From Candidatus Zipacnadum vermilionense (GTDB lineage Bacteria; Armatimonadota; Zipacnadia; Zipacnadales; Zipacnadaceae), in assembly GCA_029821755.1 (NCBI GenBank), contig JALGSV010000012.1, positions 1 through 64,000 of the forward strand: DNA of 64,000 bases, in the 5' to 3' direction. A program made the position numbers and the translations under genes. The notes beneath the pieces are model-generated. The model was not told the origin of the DNA. It was given only the letters and a program-made list of their open reading frames with translations, and did not search any database. Below, in pieces: positions 1 to 8,084 of the stretch. Every line of letters starts with the position of its first letter. Within the stretch, counting starts at the first letter, position 1.

Positions 1-426
1 GCGGAGACCGCGGCGCGCTTCCCCGGCCACCCGGTGGCGGTGCTGCAGCCCTCCCGGCGCGGGCATGTGTACCTGACGGTGGTGGCAAGTGGCAAGTGGC
101 AAGTGGAGAGCGGGGGAGAGGGGCCCCCCCCGGTCCTGTACGGGCCGGAAGTCGTGGCAATCGAGAGCTTGGGGCCGGTCCTGTCGGAGATTCCGGCCAC
201 GCCGGTTCTGACCGGGGATTGGGCGGACCTCGATGAATGGTCGGCGCAGCAGACGAGTTTTTCCCTGGACGCCGAGCGAGGGGCGAGTCCCTCGGCGGCG
301 ACGGTAGCCTGGTTGGCGGAGTGGGCGTTGGGGAAGACCGCGGAGGATTCCTATTACGCTCTGCGTCCCGAGTATGTGAGTCCCTCACAGGCGGAGCGCA
401 ACTGGGGAGTGAACCTCGGACTATGA
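1..426 (+). CDS. tsaB: TsaB, t6A37 tRNA modification subunit (3' part only)
   Basis: The reading frame is open from the first base, so the N-terminal half lies outside the window; 141 codons are visible. TsaB is the inactive ASKHA paralogue that partners TsaD in making N6-threonylcarbamoyladenosine at position 37 of ANN-decoding tRNAs. The visible C-terminal half has the expected ending with a LRPEYVSPSQAE-type tail (TsaB proteins commonly end near an RPxY motif). Its stop overlaps the next start in an ATGA, and rimI and tsaD follow, the classic neighbourhood. Odd point: a triplicated heptanucleotide at 84-104 adds a low-complexity stretch (VASGKWQVESGGEG) where the family normally has a short loop. 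The assignment rests mainly on context plus the C-terminal motif. Confidence 0.8.
   Translation, partial: AETAARFPGHPVAVLQPSRRGHVYLTVVASGKWQVESGGEGPPPVLYGPEVVAIESLGPVLSEIPATPVLTGDWADLDEWSAQQTSFSLDAERGASPSAATVAWLAEWALGKTAEDSYYALRPEYVSPSQAERNWGVNLGL
84..104 (+). repeat. Triplicated heptamer inside tsaB
   Basis: Three exact tandem copies of GGCAAGT lie at 84-90, 91-97 and 98-104, followed by a partial copy and a G-rich run to about 128. Because 7 is not a multiple of 3, gain or loss of one copy would shift the tsaB frame; three copies keep it open here. Confidence 0.8.
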
Positions 427-980
427 GCGGCGAAACCGGCACTCGCTCTACCGTGTTTGTGCGGCGGGCCGGCCCGGGAGATGTGGGCCCCATCATGGCC
501 ATTGAACGCGCCTGTTTCCCCTCCCCCTGGCCGCCCGGCACCATCTCCGGGGATCTGCGTCATCCTCAGGCGGCCCTCTACCTGCTGGCTGAATTCGACG
601 GGAAACCCGCCGCCTACCTGGGCGGCTGGGTCTACGACGTAGAGTTCCACCTGGGGAGCGTAGCCACCGACGCTGCGCATCGCGGCCAGGGCCTCGCCGA
701 GATCTTGGTGTTGGCCGCTCTGCGCCACGCGGCCCAGACCGGCCTCGAGCGGACCATCCTGGAGTACCGGGTCAGCAACCTGGCCGCGGCTGCCCTGTAC
801 AACAAGATTGGCTTCCAGAAGCTGCGCCTCCGCAAGCACTACTACGCGGACAACCTGGAGGACGCCATCGAGGCCAAGATGGGGGACCTACAAGCCCCCG
901 AGACGCTAACTATGCTGGAGGAGAAGCTACAAGCCTGGCAAGCCCAGCGTGGCCACGAACTACAGCTGGCCGAGCTATAG
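423..980 (+). CDS. rimI: RimI-like ribosomal protein S18 N-acetyltransferase
   Basis: 185-residue GNAT acetyltransferase. The ATG at 423 overlaps the tsaB stop (ATGA), so I prefer it to the longer upstream frame, which would run inside tsaB. The acetyl-CoA loop RGQGLAEILV follows a beta strand reading LGSVATDAAHR, and the C-terminal block VSNLAAAALYNKIGF matches the RimI signature, followed by RKHYYADNLEDA. RimI acetylates the N-terminal alanine of S18; in many bacteria it is encoded between tsaB and tsaD as here. The tail after about residue 160 (LEEKLQAWQAQRGHEL) is a short extra helix. Translation is likely coupled to tsaB. Confidence 0.9.
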   Translation: MSGETGTRSTVFVRRAGPGDVGPIMAIERACFPSPWPPGTISGDLRHPQAALYLLAEFDGKPAAYLGGWVYDVEFHLGSVATDAAHRGQGLAEILVLAALRHAAQTGLERTILEYRVSNLAAAALYNKIGFQKLRLRKHYYADNLEDAIEAKMGDLQAPETLTMLEEKLQAWQAQRGHELQLAEL

Positions 981-1119
981 ACCTCCGCGCAGGGCGGGCT
1001 GCGCCTTGGGACGCGTTCAGGCCGCCCTCTCGGGTCCGACGCCAACCGTCCCTTACCACCGTTGCTTTCGTTGCGCTTGCCTCTCGCCTGTTGTGGTGTG
1101 TGCCTCCAAGCCGGTTCCC

Positions 1120-2172
1120 ATGACCCCACCCGCCCTGTTATTACAACCTGACGCCCTCACCTTGGGCCTGGAGACTTCCTGTGACGAGACCTCCGCCGCT
1201 ATCCTGCGCGGCGGGCGAGAGATCGTCGCGCTCCTCACCGCTACCCAGGACGACCTCCATCGCGTCTTCGGGGGCGTAGTCCCCGAGGTCGCCTCCCGCC
1301 GTCATGTGGAGGTCATCACCCGCCTAGTGCAGGACTGCCTGGAGGCTGCCGGCGTCGGTTTTCCCGACCTGAGGCTCCTCGCCGTGACCCAGGGCCCCGG
1401 CTTGATCGGTTCGCTGCTGGTGGGTGTCAGCGCCGCCAAGGGCTATGCCCTCGTCACTGGCCTCCCCCTGGCTGCCGTCAACCACCTGGAGGGTCACCTC
1501 ATGGCCGCCTTCCTGCACTACCCCGGCGAGCCGCCGGCGGCGCAGGACCTCTATCCCACCCTGGGTCTGATCGCCTCCGGTGGGCACAGTGACCTGGTGC
1601 TGATGAAAGCTCCGGGGGAGTACCAGACGGTGGGCCAGACGAAAGACGACGCGGGGGGCGAGGCTCTCGACAAGGCGGCGCGCCGGCTGGGCCTCGGCTT
1701 CCCCGGGGGCCCCGCCCTGGAGAAAGCCGCCCAGGGCGGTAACCCCGCCGCCGTCGCCTTCCCCCGCCCCGAGGCCGGCCACTTCGACTACAGCTTCAGC
1801 GGCCTCAAGACCTCCCTGGTCCGCCATCTGGAGAAACATGGTGAACCGGCCGACGACCAGGCCCGCGCCGACGTGGCCGCCTCCTACCAGCAGGCGGTAG
1901 TAGACACCCTCCTCCGCGGCTTGCGCCGGGCGGCAAAGAACTACCACGTTAAGCAGCTAGTCCTCGGCGGGGGCGTCTCTGCCAACCAGGTCCTCCGCCG
2001 CGCCTTCCTTTCCCTGGCCGAGGACCTCGGCCTTGCCGGCGCCGTCCCACCCCTCTCCCTCTGCACCGACAATGCCGCCATGATCGCCGCCGCCGGTCAC
2101 CTCCAGGCCACCCGCCGCGGCCCCGACCCCCTCGACTTCGACGTCTACTCCGTCATGCCCCTGCCCGAGTGA
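1120..2172 (+). CDS. tsaD: TsaD, tRNA N6-threonylcarbamoyladenosine transferase
   Basis: 350-residue catalytic subunit that transfers the threonylcarbamoyl group from TC-AMP to A37 of tRNA, working with TsaB and TsaE. The start at 1120 puts the family's opening motif LGLETSCDETSAAIL near residue 16; upstream codons in the same frame run into rimI and look non-homologous. The metal-binding HLEGH is at about residues 122-126, the nucleotide-site stretch SGGHSDLVLM follows, then GEALDKAARRLGLGFPGG, SGLKTSL and the closing LGGGVSANQVLR. Length is normal for the family. It sits 139 bp after rimI, same strand, so probably one transcript, although the gap could hold its own promoter. Confidence 0.95.
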   Translation: MTPPALLLQPDALTLGLETSCDETSAAILRGGREIVALLTATQDDLHRVFGGVVPEVASRRHVEVITRLVQDCLEAAGVGFPDLRLLAVTQGPGLIGSLLVGVSAAKGYALVTGLPLAAVNHLEGHLMAAFLHYPGEPPAAQDLYPTLGLIASGGHSDLVLMKAPGEYQTVGQTKDDAGGEALDKAARRLGLGFPGGPALEKAAQGGNPAAVAFPRPEAGHFDYSFSGLKTSLVRHLEKHGEPADDQARADVAASYQQAVVDTLLRGLRRAAKNYHVKQLVLGGGVSANQVLRRAFLSLAEDLGLAGAVPPLSLCTDNAAMIAAAGHLQATRRGPDPLDFDVYSVMPLPE

Positions 2173-2479
2173 CCCGCCGCCTCCTAGAGACTGACGCTCC
2201 CGCGCAGCGAAAGTGTCTATCCCCGCCGCACCGGTCTCCAGACCGGTGTCGGGCAATCGTCCCCACCGCCAGGGAAGGGCGCGGCACATAGTCGGCGCCG
2301 ACACGCCACACTCCTATCAGAGCCTCCGCAGTGGGGAATGGGGAAAACCGTGGACAACTATGTAGAAAATCATCGGCCCCAGACAGCAACCAGTGGAAAA
2401 CCCGGCATAGTCCAGACTAGTTAGCATATCGATAGTGCTAACCAGGGAATGGGAATATTTGTTTGGTCGGCTGCGCTTT
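2173..2479. other. Intergenic, tsaD to Gfo/Idh gene
   Basis: No gene seen. It contains one family-B palindrome (2229-2250) and a relatively AT-rich stretch at about 2320-2470 with two sequences resembling high-GC DnaA boxes (GTTGTCCACGG and GGTTTTCCACTGG, both on the - strand). No convincing terminator was found for either converging gene. Confidence 0.5.
2229..2250. repeat. Family B palindrome, copy 1
   Basis: CACCGGTCT / AGACCGGTG inverted repeat around a 2-base centre. It belongs with the palindromes near 4028, 25235, 28109, 51258 and 57178, all reading GGCAC(A/C)GG-n-CC(T/G)GTG. Confidence 0.7.
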
Positions 2480-3529
2480 TCAGGCTAGGCTGACGACTTT
2501 CCGTTCCTGCGAGGACTCGTAGATCGCCAGGATCAGCTCTACCGCCCGCCGCGCCTCCTGCCCCTTCATCCGTGGCTCCCGCTTCTGCTCGATGGCCGCC
2601 AGCACATCCCCGATCTGATCCGCATGCGCGTCCACCGCCAGGCCCAGCATCCCCGCCGCCGGCTCCGAGGCTCCACCCTTCAGCCGCCCCGCCGCTGGGT
2701 CGCGGAAGCTCTCCTCCCCCTCCACCTGCCATAGCCCCAGGTCCTCGCCCATGAAGACGATGTTCCCCTGGCTGCCGTGGATCTCCAGCCGCGCCGGGTG
2801 GCCCTCATAGGTCAGCGTCGTCCCCTGCACGACCCCGTGCGCCCCGCTGGTGAACTTAAGGGCCGCCGTGCCGATGTCCTCCACCTCGATGTCATGCGCC
2901 AGGTTGTCGGCAAAGCCGCCGACCTCCGCCACCTGGCCCATCATCCAGATCAGCAGGTCAATGTAGTGGATTGACTGGTTCATCAGCGCCCCGCCGCCGT
3001 CCAGCGCCTTCGTGCCCTGCCAACCCCGGTCGTAGTAGGCATGGCTGCGGAACCACGGCACGGTAGCCGTCCCCCACAACAGCCGCCCTAGCCGGCCCTC
3101 CCGAATCGCCTCCCAGGCCCGCCGGAAGACCGGATAGGAGCGGAGCTGATGTACCGCCGCCAGCTTCACTCCGTTGTCCGCACAGGCGGCGATCAGCGCG
3201 TCTATCTTCTCCAGCGTCACATCTATCGGCTTCGTGGTGATGACATGCTTGCCCGCCTGCGCCGCCTTGATCCCCAGTTCCGCGTGCAGCCCGCTGGGCA
3301 CCACGATATTGACGACGTCTACGTCCTCCCGCTGCAGGAGCGCGGCATAGTCGGTACACGCCTCCACGCCATACTGCGTCGCTTTGGCCTGCGCCCGCTC
3401 GGGCACCGTATCGCACACCGCCAGCAGCCGCGCGTTGGGTAACGACCGGATCGCCTCGATATGCGTGTCGCTGATTACCCCACAGCCGACCACGGCAAAG
3501 CCGTAGGTATTGTCAGTTTGCTCAGCCAT
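2480..3529 (-). CDS. Gfo/Idh/MocA-family oxidoreductase 1
   Basis: 349-residue NAD(P)-dependent sugar/cyclitol dehydrogenase-like protein. The N-terminal Rossmann motif GFAVVGCGVISDTH begins at about residue 9; VVPSGLHAELGIKAAQAGKH and TTKPIDV correspond to the conserved nicotinamide-side EKP region (here TKP). The C-terminal alpha/beta domain contains GGGALMNQSIHYIDLLIWMMG with the conserved histidine pair region. I chose the ATG at 3529 because it follows GAGGGGGTTTCCT, a good ribosome binding site, and starts just before the Rossmann fold; the longer frame upstream is not family-like. It is a lone gene here, one of four paralogues in the window. Substrate cannot be inferred. Confidence 0.9.
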   Translation of the reverse strand: MAEQTDNTYGFAVVGCGVISDTHIEAIRSLPNARLLAVCDTVPERAQAKATQYGVEACTDYAALLQREDVDVVNIVVPSGLHAELGIKAAQAGKHVITTKPIDVTLEKIDALIAACADNGVKLAAVHQLRSYPVFRRAWEAIREGRLGRLLWGTATVPWFRSHAYYDRGWQGTKALDGGGALMNQSIHYIDLLIWMMGQVAEVGGFADNLAHDIEVEDIGTAALKFTSGAHGVVQGTTLTYEGHPARLEIHGSQGNIVFMGEDLGLWQVEGEESFRDPAAGRLKGGASEPAAGMLGLAVDAHADQIGDVLAAIEQKREPRMKGQEARRAVELILAIYESSQERKVVSLA

Positions 3530-3706
3530 AGGAAACCCCCTCAACTCTGCCCTGCACCTGTACTTCTCCAACACCGCCCTACCGGACCACCCCAGAATGC
3601 GCACCAACATCGACATTTCCGACCCCTCCCAGCGCGGGATAAAAACCATTCCCTCCCCACACGGCGGAAACCTCCTGCCTCCTCCGCAACCAAAAAGAAT
3701 AATTGG

Positions 3707-3736
3707 CTGACAGTAGGGAACTTCTCACGGCATATT
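3707..3736 (+). promoter_or_regulatory. Candidate sigma70-type promoter
   Basis: CTGACA at 3707-3712 and CATATT at 3731-3736 (18-bp spacing, or GCATAT with 17) resemble -35 and -10 boxes. Transcription would begin near 3743, just before the predicted folded RNA. By-eye match only. Confidence 0.35.
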
Positions 3737-3742
3737 CGCGTC

Positions 3743-4009
3743 TATACCTGTGAGAGGACAAAAGGGGAGACGCCAGCCCGCGGCGGCGGGACAGTAAGGT
3801 CATGAGAAGGTTCCACCCTCCCTCCTTCACACGTACCGGGCGTCTCCTCTCCTCTCTCAAAACCTAAGTCGCTGAGTTACGGACTGGCTGACAGGACAGG
3901 AAGAACTCACTAAGCGACATGCATTGCCGGACAGACCTGATCTGACCGGACACGAACCATCCCTCCCTAGTCGGCCCGGCCAGTATCCACTGGCCGGGCC
4001 GTCACTTTT
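3743..4009 (+). ncRNA. Candidate structured RNA or leader
   Basis: A closing helix pairs GAGAGG (3752-3757) and GGAGACGCC (3766-3774) with GGCGTCTCC (3839-3847) and CCTCTC (3851-3856). Inside it are two further stems, CCCGC/GCGGG (3777-3790) and GAAGG/CCTTC (3806-3828). The transcript would end at the 3972-4009 hairpin. It matches no RNA family I recognise (not tmRNA, RNase P, SRP or a riboswitch I know). It could be a small RNA or the leader of the glycyl radical enzyme gene 97 bp downstream. Strand is inferred from the promoter-like boxes and the T-run. Confidence 0.35.
3972..4009 (+). terminator. Terminator-like hairpin
   Basis: Perfect 12-bp stem CGGCCCGGCCAG / CTGGCCGGGCCG (3972-3983 with 3990-4001), loop of 6, then TCACTTTT. 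The T-run is short, so termination efficiency is uncertain. No + strand protein gene lies upstream, which is why it is linked to the candidate RNA. Confidence 0.5.
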
Positions 4010-4027
4010 GTGGTAGCATTGACAGGA

Positions 4028-4088
4028 GCACAGGATTTCCAGCCTGTGCCTCCGTCGCGAATTGTACAGGCTGGAGAGCCTGTGTTCC
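4028..4088. repeat. Family B palindromes, copies 2a and 2b
   Basis: Two adjacent palindromes: GCACAGGATTTCCAGCCTGT at 4028-4047 and ACAGGCTGGAGAGCCTGTGT at 4066-4085. The second overlaps the spacer in front of the ribosome binding site of the following gene. Confidence 0.65.
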
Positions 4089-4105
4089 TGGGAGGCGCCC
4101 TTCTC

Positions 4106-6307
4106 ATGCCCCTGTCCGACCGCATCGCCAAGCTCCGCGACTACACCTGGAGCCGCACGGGGGCCTTCTACGAGCGCGACTACCACTTCTCCCTCGGTCG
4201 CCTGCGCCACGCCGACCAGCCCGAGCCCCTGCAGACCGCCCTGGCTTTCGCCCACTTCTGTGAGCACGTCACCGTTAACCTGCGCCCGGAAGAACTGATC
4301 GTCGGCGAGGTCCCCCGCCGCGACGAGCCCCTCCCCCTGGAGTCCTGCGCCCCCCTTGCCAACCTTCCAGTGCATCTGGCTGCCGAAGCTCGTCTCCAGT
4401 CCTGGGAGCGTGCCACCCTCGACGCTCACACCCACATCGCCGGCATCATGACCGGCCACATGCAGATCGACAACGAGCGCGTCCTCACCGAGGGCCTCAC
4501 CGGCCTGCTCGCCGCCGCCCAGCACTACTTGGACGAGACTCCGGCGGAGGATATCGATCGGCGCGCCTTCTATTCGGCCGCGATCATCTCCTTGCGCGCC
4601 GCGATCCGTTTCGCCGAGCGCTACGCTGAGTTCGCTGAGTCCCTGGCGGAACTGGACCCTGCTCACCGCGACGACCTCCTGGAGGTTGCCCGGATTTGCC
4701 GGAAGGTCCCCGCCCAGCCCGCCGAGACCTTCCGCGAGGCGCTCCAGGCCACCTGGTCCATGCACCTGCTGGTCGCTGCTGAGACCAGCGCTGGCCACGG
4801 CTGCTTCTGCCCTGGCCGCGTCGACCGCTTCTGGTGGCCCAGCTACGAGCGCGACCTCGCCGCCGGCCGCCTCACCCGCGAGCAGGCCCTGGAGTTGATC
4901 GAAGCCTTCTTCGTCAAGATGAACGACTGGAACGTCAACGACGCGCCCTCCAATATCATCCTCGGCGGGCAGGACGCCGCGGGCCGCGAGTTCACCAACG
5001 ACCTCACCTACCTGTGCCTGGAGGCCTCCCGCGAGGTCCACATGGTCAACCCCTCCGTGCACCTGGCCGTCAGCGAGAAGACCTCCGACGAGGTCCTGGA
5101 GGCCGCCTGCGACACCCTTCTGCGCGGTGATGGCTACCCGGCGATGTTCAATGACGAGCTGATCCTGGAGGGCCTCGACCGGGCTGGCGTCGCCCGCGAG
5201 GACGCCGTCGAGTACGTCCCTTGCTCTTGCGTGGAGATCACCGTCGGCGGCAAGACCAATGCCTGGGTCGCCTCCGGCTACGTCAACATGGCCAAGCTCC
5301 TAGAGCTGGTTCTGCACGAGGGCACCGACCCGGTGACGGGGATACAGGCTGGCCTGCGCACCCCGCCCCTGGAGCAGCTCAACACCTTCGAGAAGCTCTA
5401 CGACGCCGTCCAGGCCCAGATGCGCTACGTCGTCATGGCCCATCTGTCCCTATACGAGAAGCTCCAGGAGGCGCAGAAGGCCCGCCCCTTCCCCCTGCTC
5501 TCCTGCGTCATCCGCGACTGCCTGGAGCGCGGCCGCAATATCGGCGACGGCGACACCGCCGCCCGCTACGTCTTCACCGAGCCCGAGGCAGTCGGCATGA
5601 CCAACCTCGCTGACGGCCTGGCGGCGATCGAAAAGCTGGTCTACGAGGAACAGCGGCTGACTCTGGGGGAACTGCGCGAGGCGCTCGCCGCCGACTTCGA
5701 GGGGCACGAGCAGCTCCGCCTGATGCTGCTCAACGACGCCCCCAAGTTTGGCAACGACGACGACGACGTGGACCACTTCATGACGGAGCTAACCGACCTC
5801 TGGCACCAGTTGGTGCTTGCGCATCGCTCGGTGCTGCGCGGCAACTACCTCCCCGGCTATCTCGCCTGGATGATGCACGCCGCCCTCGGCGAGCACACCG
5901 GCGCCCTCCCCGACGGCCGCCGGGCGCGCCTGCCGCTGGCCGACTGTATCGGCCCCGCCCAGGGCCGCGATCGCCACGGCCCCACTGCGATAGTCGGCTC
6001 GCTGAGTAAGCTGGACTTGCGCGACGCCCTGGCCGGGGTAGTGCACAACTTCCGCTTCGAGCCGCTCGTCCTCTCCGGGGCGGGCCGCCCCCGCTTCCTC
6101 CAGTTCCTGCGCACCCTCTTTGCCCGCGGCGGCGCCCAGGCTCAGATCAACGTGATATCCCCGGAGATCCTGCGCCAGGCCCAGCGGCACCCCGAGCGCT
6201 ACCGGGACCTGCTAGTCCGCGTCGCCGGCTTCAGCGCCCTCTTCGTCCCCCTGGCTGCCCACGTCCAACAGGAGATCATCGAGCGGACCACCCACGAGGT
6301 GGTCTGA
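4106..6307 (+). CDS. Glycyl radical enzyme, pyruvate formate-lyase/glycerol dehydratase superfamily
   Basis: 733 residues. The ATG at 4106 follows GGGAGG by about ten bases and starts at the normal PFL-domain beginning. The central block FNDELILEGLDRAGV leads to the active-site loop, where the thiyl cysteine is Cys375 in PCSCVE with its partner Glu377; most dehydratase-type members read GCVE, so the Ser before the Cys is unusual. The C-terminal glycyl loop is RVAGFSALF with the radical glycine at about 708, and the protein ends in the usual IIERT-H motif. Known members cleave C-C, C-O, C-N or C-S bonds anaerobically after activation by a radical SAM activase. No activase gene lies in this window. 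Substrate unknown. Confidence 0.9.
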   Translation: MPLSDRIAKLRDYTWSRTGAFYERDYHFSLGRLRHADQPEPLQTALAFAHFCEHVTVNLRPEELIVGEVPRRDEPLPLESCAPLANLPVHLAAEARLQSWERATLDAHTHIAGIMTGHMQIDNERVLTEGLTGLLAAAQHYLDETPAEDIDRRAFYSAAIISLRAAIRFAERYAEFAESLAELDPAHRDDLLEVARICRKVPAQPAETFREALQATWSMHLLVAAETSAGHGCFCPGRVDRFWWPSYERDLAAGRLTREQALELIEAFFVKMNDWNVNDAPSNIILGGQDAAGREFTNDLTYLCLEASREVHMVNPSVHLAVSEKTSDEVLEAACDTLLRGDGYPAMFNDELILEGLDRAGVAREDAVEYVPCSCVEITVGGKTNAWVASGYVNMAKLLELVLHEGTDPVTGIQAGLRTPPLEQLNTFEKLYDAVQAQMRYVVMAHLSLYEKLQEAQKARPFPLLSCVIRDCLERGRNIGDGDTAARYVFTEPEAVGMTNLADGLAAIEKLVYEEQRLTLGELREALAADFEGHEQLRLMLLNDAPKFGNDDDDVDHFMTELTDLWHQLVLAHRSVLRGNYLPGYLAWMMHAALGEHTGALPDGRRARLPLADCIGPAQGRDRHGPTAIVGSLSKLDLRDALAGVVHNFRFEPLVLSGAGRPRFLQFLRTLFARGGAQAQINVISPEILRQAQRHPERYRDLLVRVAGFSALFVPLAAHVQQEIIERTTHEVV

Positions 6308-6312
6308 AGTGC

Positions 6313-6386
6313 CCTCCGCGTGGCGCGGGTTTTCTAACCGGCCCAAGTAGGTCAGCGCGGGCTAGAAAACCCGCCCCACGCGGAGG
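6313..6386. repeat. Family D long inverted repeat, copy 1
   Basis: Arms CCTCCGCGTGGCGCGGGTTT (6313-) and AAACCCGCCCCACGCGGAGG (-6386) are 24 bp long with one or two mismatches, separated by 26 bp. It fills the gap between the two converging genes and could act as a bidirectional terminator. A second copy is at 51418-51500. Confidence 0.8.
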
Positions 6387-6387
6387 A

Positions 6388-8013
6388 TCACCTCCCATAC
6401 ACCTCCCACTCCCTCACCTTCTCCTCCCCCTTCCGCACCTCATACGGCGCCGCCACCTCCGCTAGCCTCCGGAATTCGCCCACCCTCTCCGGCGGGTGCC
6501 CGCCGAAAGCCCCCTTCTCCAGCACAAACCCCTCCAGCCGGATCAGGCGTTGGTCCAACTCCAGCATCTGCCCTGGGGAGATGGCCTCTGTCTGAATAGC
6601 TCGCAGTCGCCCATGCCAGGACAGTTCATACCCCTTGGGGCTGGCGACTATCGCATCGGGTGGGAATAGCTGCGCCACCCTCGTGGCCAGCAGGTACCCC
6701 TCCGGCGGATGCGAAATGCTGGTCAGCGGTAGCGCCACCGCGACATATCCTCCGCCCGCTACCACTATCGCCAGCAGCGCCACCAACGTCGGGGCGGTAC
6801 GCACCCTCGACTGCCGCGCCCGATCCCACATCCACACCAGCCCTGCTCCCGCGTAGACTGCCAGAAATGGCGCCCAAGTGGCCGCGTAGCGCGACAGCCC
6901 AAAGTAAACGGTTAGTGTCACCCCGAGCGCCGTCAGCCCTATCGCCGCCAGCACCACTCCTCCCACCACGCGTCGCCGCAGGTCCGGCAGGCTCAGCAGG
7001 AGCCCCAGCGGCGCGAGTATGAGCAGCGCCGGCGGCAGCAATATGTCGAGGTCCCCCAGCGCTTCCACTGCCCCCCGCACCATCTTCTTCGCCAGCTCCG
7101 GCCAGGCCCCCAGTAACTCCCCCCACGACAGCGCCTCCGGCGTGACTGTCCGTACCGTCGTCGCCTCCAGGTCGGTAGTCTCCCGCAGGCTCATCTGCAT
7201 GTAGCTGATGGTCGGCCCGGTGGCGGGCAGCCTCTCCGCTGACAACAGGTGTGTCAATCCGGCGCTCAGCACCATCACCGCCACCAGCCCCACTAGCGCT
7301 GTCCCTCGTGCTCCTCTGCGCGCCCGCGGCAGCTGGCCTACCCCCGCCACCAGCAGCAGCGGCACCCAGGCCAGCGCCGTGGGCCGGACAGAATACGCCA
7401 ACCCCAGCATCACCCCCGCCGCGAGGTACCTCCCTGCGCCTGCCTTCCCCTTCGGCAGGAGCAGCACGGTCATCGTCAAGAGACACAGCGTGTAGGCCGC
7501 ATCAACATGCCCCAGCGCCGACCATAGCGGCAGCGCCCCGTAGGCCAGGAACAGGGCCGTCGCCCACACCGCCACCCGTTCGTCCCACAGCCGCCGCGCC
7601 AGCAGGAAGGTCAGCAGCACGCACCCCAGATACGCTGCCACCGAGCACGCCAGGATAGCTGCGTCGCAATCCCTCCACACCGCAAACGCCCCGGCCAGCA
7701 CCAGCGGATACCCCAACGACCAGTTCTGCACCGGCCACGGCCGCCCCTCCGCCGTATGCTCATGCCCCACCAGCTCCCACGACCGCAGCACCCGCGTCGC
7801 CCACTGCCCGGTCTCCACCAGCACCCGCGCACTCCCGGCCCGCTGCATGGAATCCACCTCCCGCAACGGATAAGCTCCCCGTATCTGGATCTGCACCAGC
7901 GCCGAAACCAACCCCAACACCAGCGCCACCAGTACCACGAGCGCGGTAGGCAGACGGCGGGAAGTATCGGTAGCGGAGGAAACCATGAGCAGTAGATTCG
8001 GCGGAAGGACCAC
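6388..8013 (-). CDS. Multi-pass membrane glycosyltransferase, GT39/ArnT-like
   Basis: 541 residues with about ten hydrophobic helices. Family features of dolichyl/undecaprenyl-phosphate-sugar transferases are an acidic motif in the first extracytoplasmic loop (REVDSMQRAG at about residue 51, with the Asp expected to be catalytic), repeated LARRLWDERVA- and SVRPTALAWVP-type segments, and a soluble C-terminal tail. The GTG at 8013 follows GGGAGG at good spacing; an internal ATG at 7986 is the alternative. It would move a sugar from a lipid-phosphate carrier to a glycan or protein on the outer face of the membrane. It is divergent from the FAD oxidoreductase gene, 71 bp away. Acceptor unknown. 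Confidence 0.75.
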   Translation of the reverse strand: MVLPPNLLLMVSSATDTSRRLPTALVVLVALVLGLVSALVQIQIRGAYPLREVDSMQRAGSARVLVETGQWATRVLRSWELVGHEHTAEGRPWPVQNWSLGYPLVLAGAFAVWRDCDAAILACSVAAYLGCVLLTFLLARRLWDERVAVWATALFLAYGALPLWSALGHVDAAYTLCLLTMTVLLLPKGKAGAGRYLAAGVMLGLAYSVRPTALAWVPLLLVAGVGQLPRARRGARGTALVGLVAVMVLSAGLTHLLSAERLPATGPTISYMQMSLRETTDLEATTVRTVTPEALSWGELLGAWPELAKKMVRGAVEALGDLDILLPPALLILAPLGLLLSLPDLRRRVVGGVVLAAIGLTALGVTLTVYFGLSRYAATWAPFLAVYAGAGLVWMWDRARQSRVRTAPTLVALLAIVVAGGGYVAVALPLTSISHPPEGYLLATRVAQLFPPDAIVASPKGYELSWHGRLRAIQTEAISPGQMLELDQRLIRLEGFVLEKGAFGGHPPERVGEFRRLAEVAAPYEVRKGEEKVREWEVYGR

Positions 8014-8084
8014 TGTACCCTCCCTCTAGGGAGGATCGCGGCGCGCCGGTCCCGTGGGGTAGGAATCTCCCCCCTCCCCGTCGA

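Larger units (their letters stand above)
3530..4105. other. Long divergent intergenic region
   Basis: 576 bp between the divergent Gfo/Idh gene and the glycyl radical enzyme gene. It holds no convincing protein gene but contains a candidate promoter, a strongly self-complementary segment, a terminator-like hairpin and two family-B palindromes, each listed separately. Confidence 0.6.

Noticed and set aside
2320-2470. DnaA-box-like motifs in an AT-richer gap, a possible oriC
   Set aside because: Only two imperfect boxes (GTTGTCCACGG, GGTTTTCCACTGG) and no dnaA, dnaN, rpmH or gidA nearby; the gap is short.
349-3860. Long open frames on the opposite strand of tsaD, rimI and similar genes
   Set aside because: They are by-products of high G+C codon bias; translations are low-complexity Gly/Arg/Pro and lack motifs.
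7251-7658. Pro/Ser-rich frame opposite the GT39-like gene
   Set aside because: Shadow of the true gene; no ribosome binding site and random composition.
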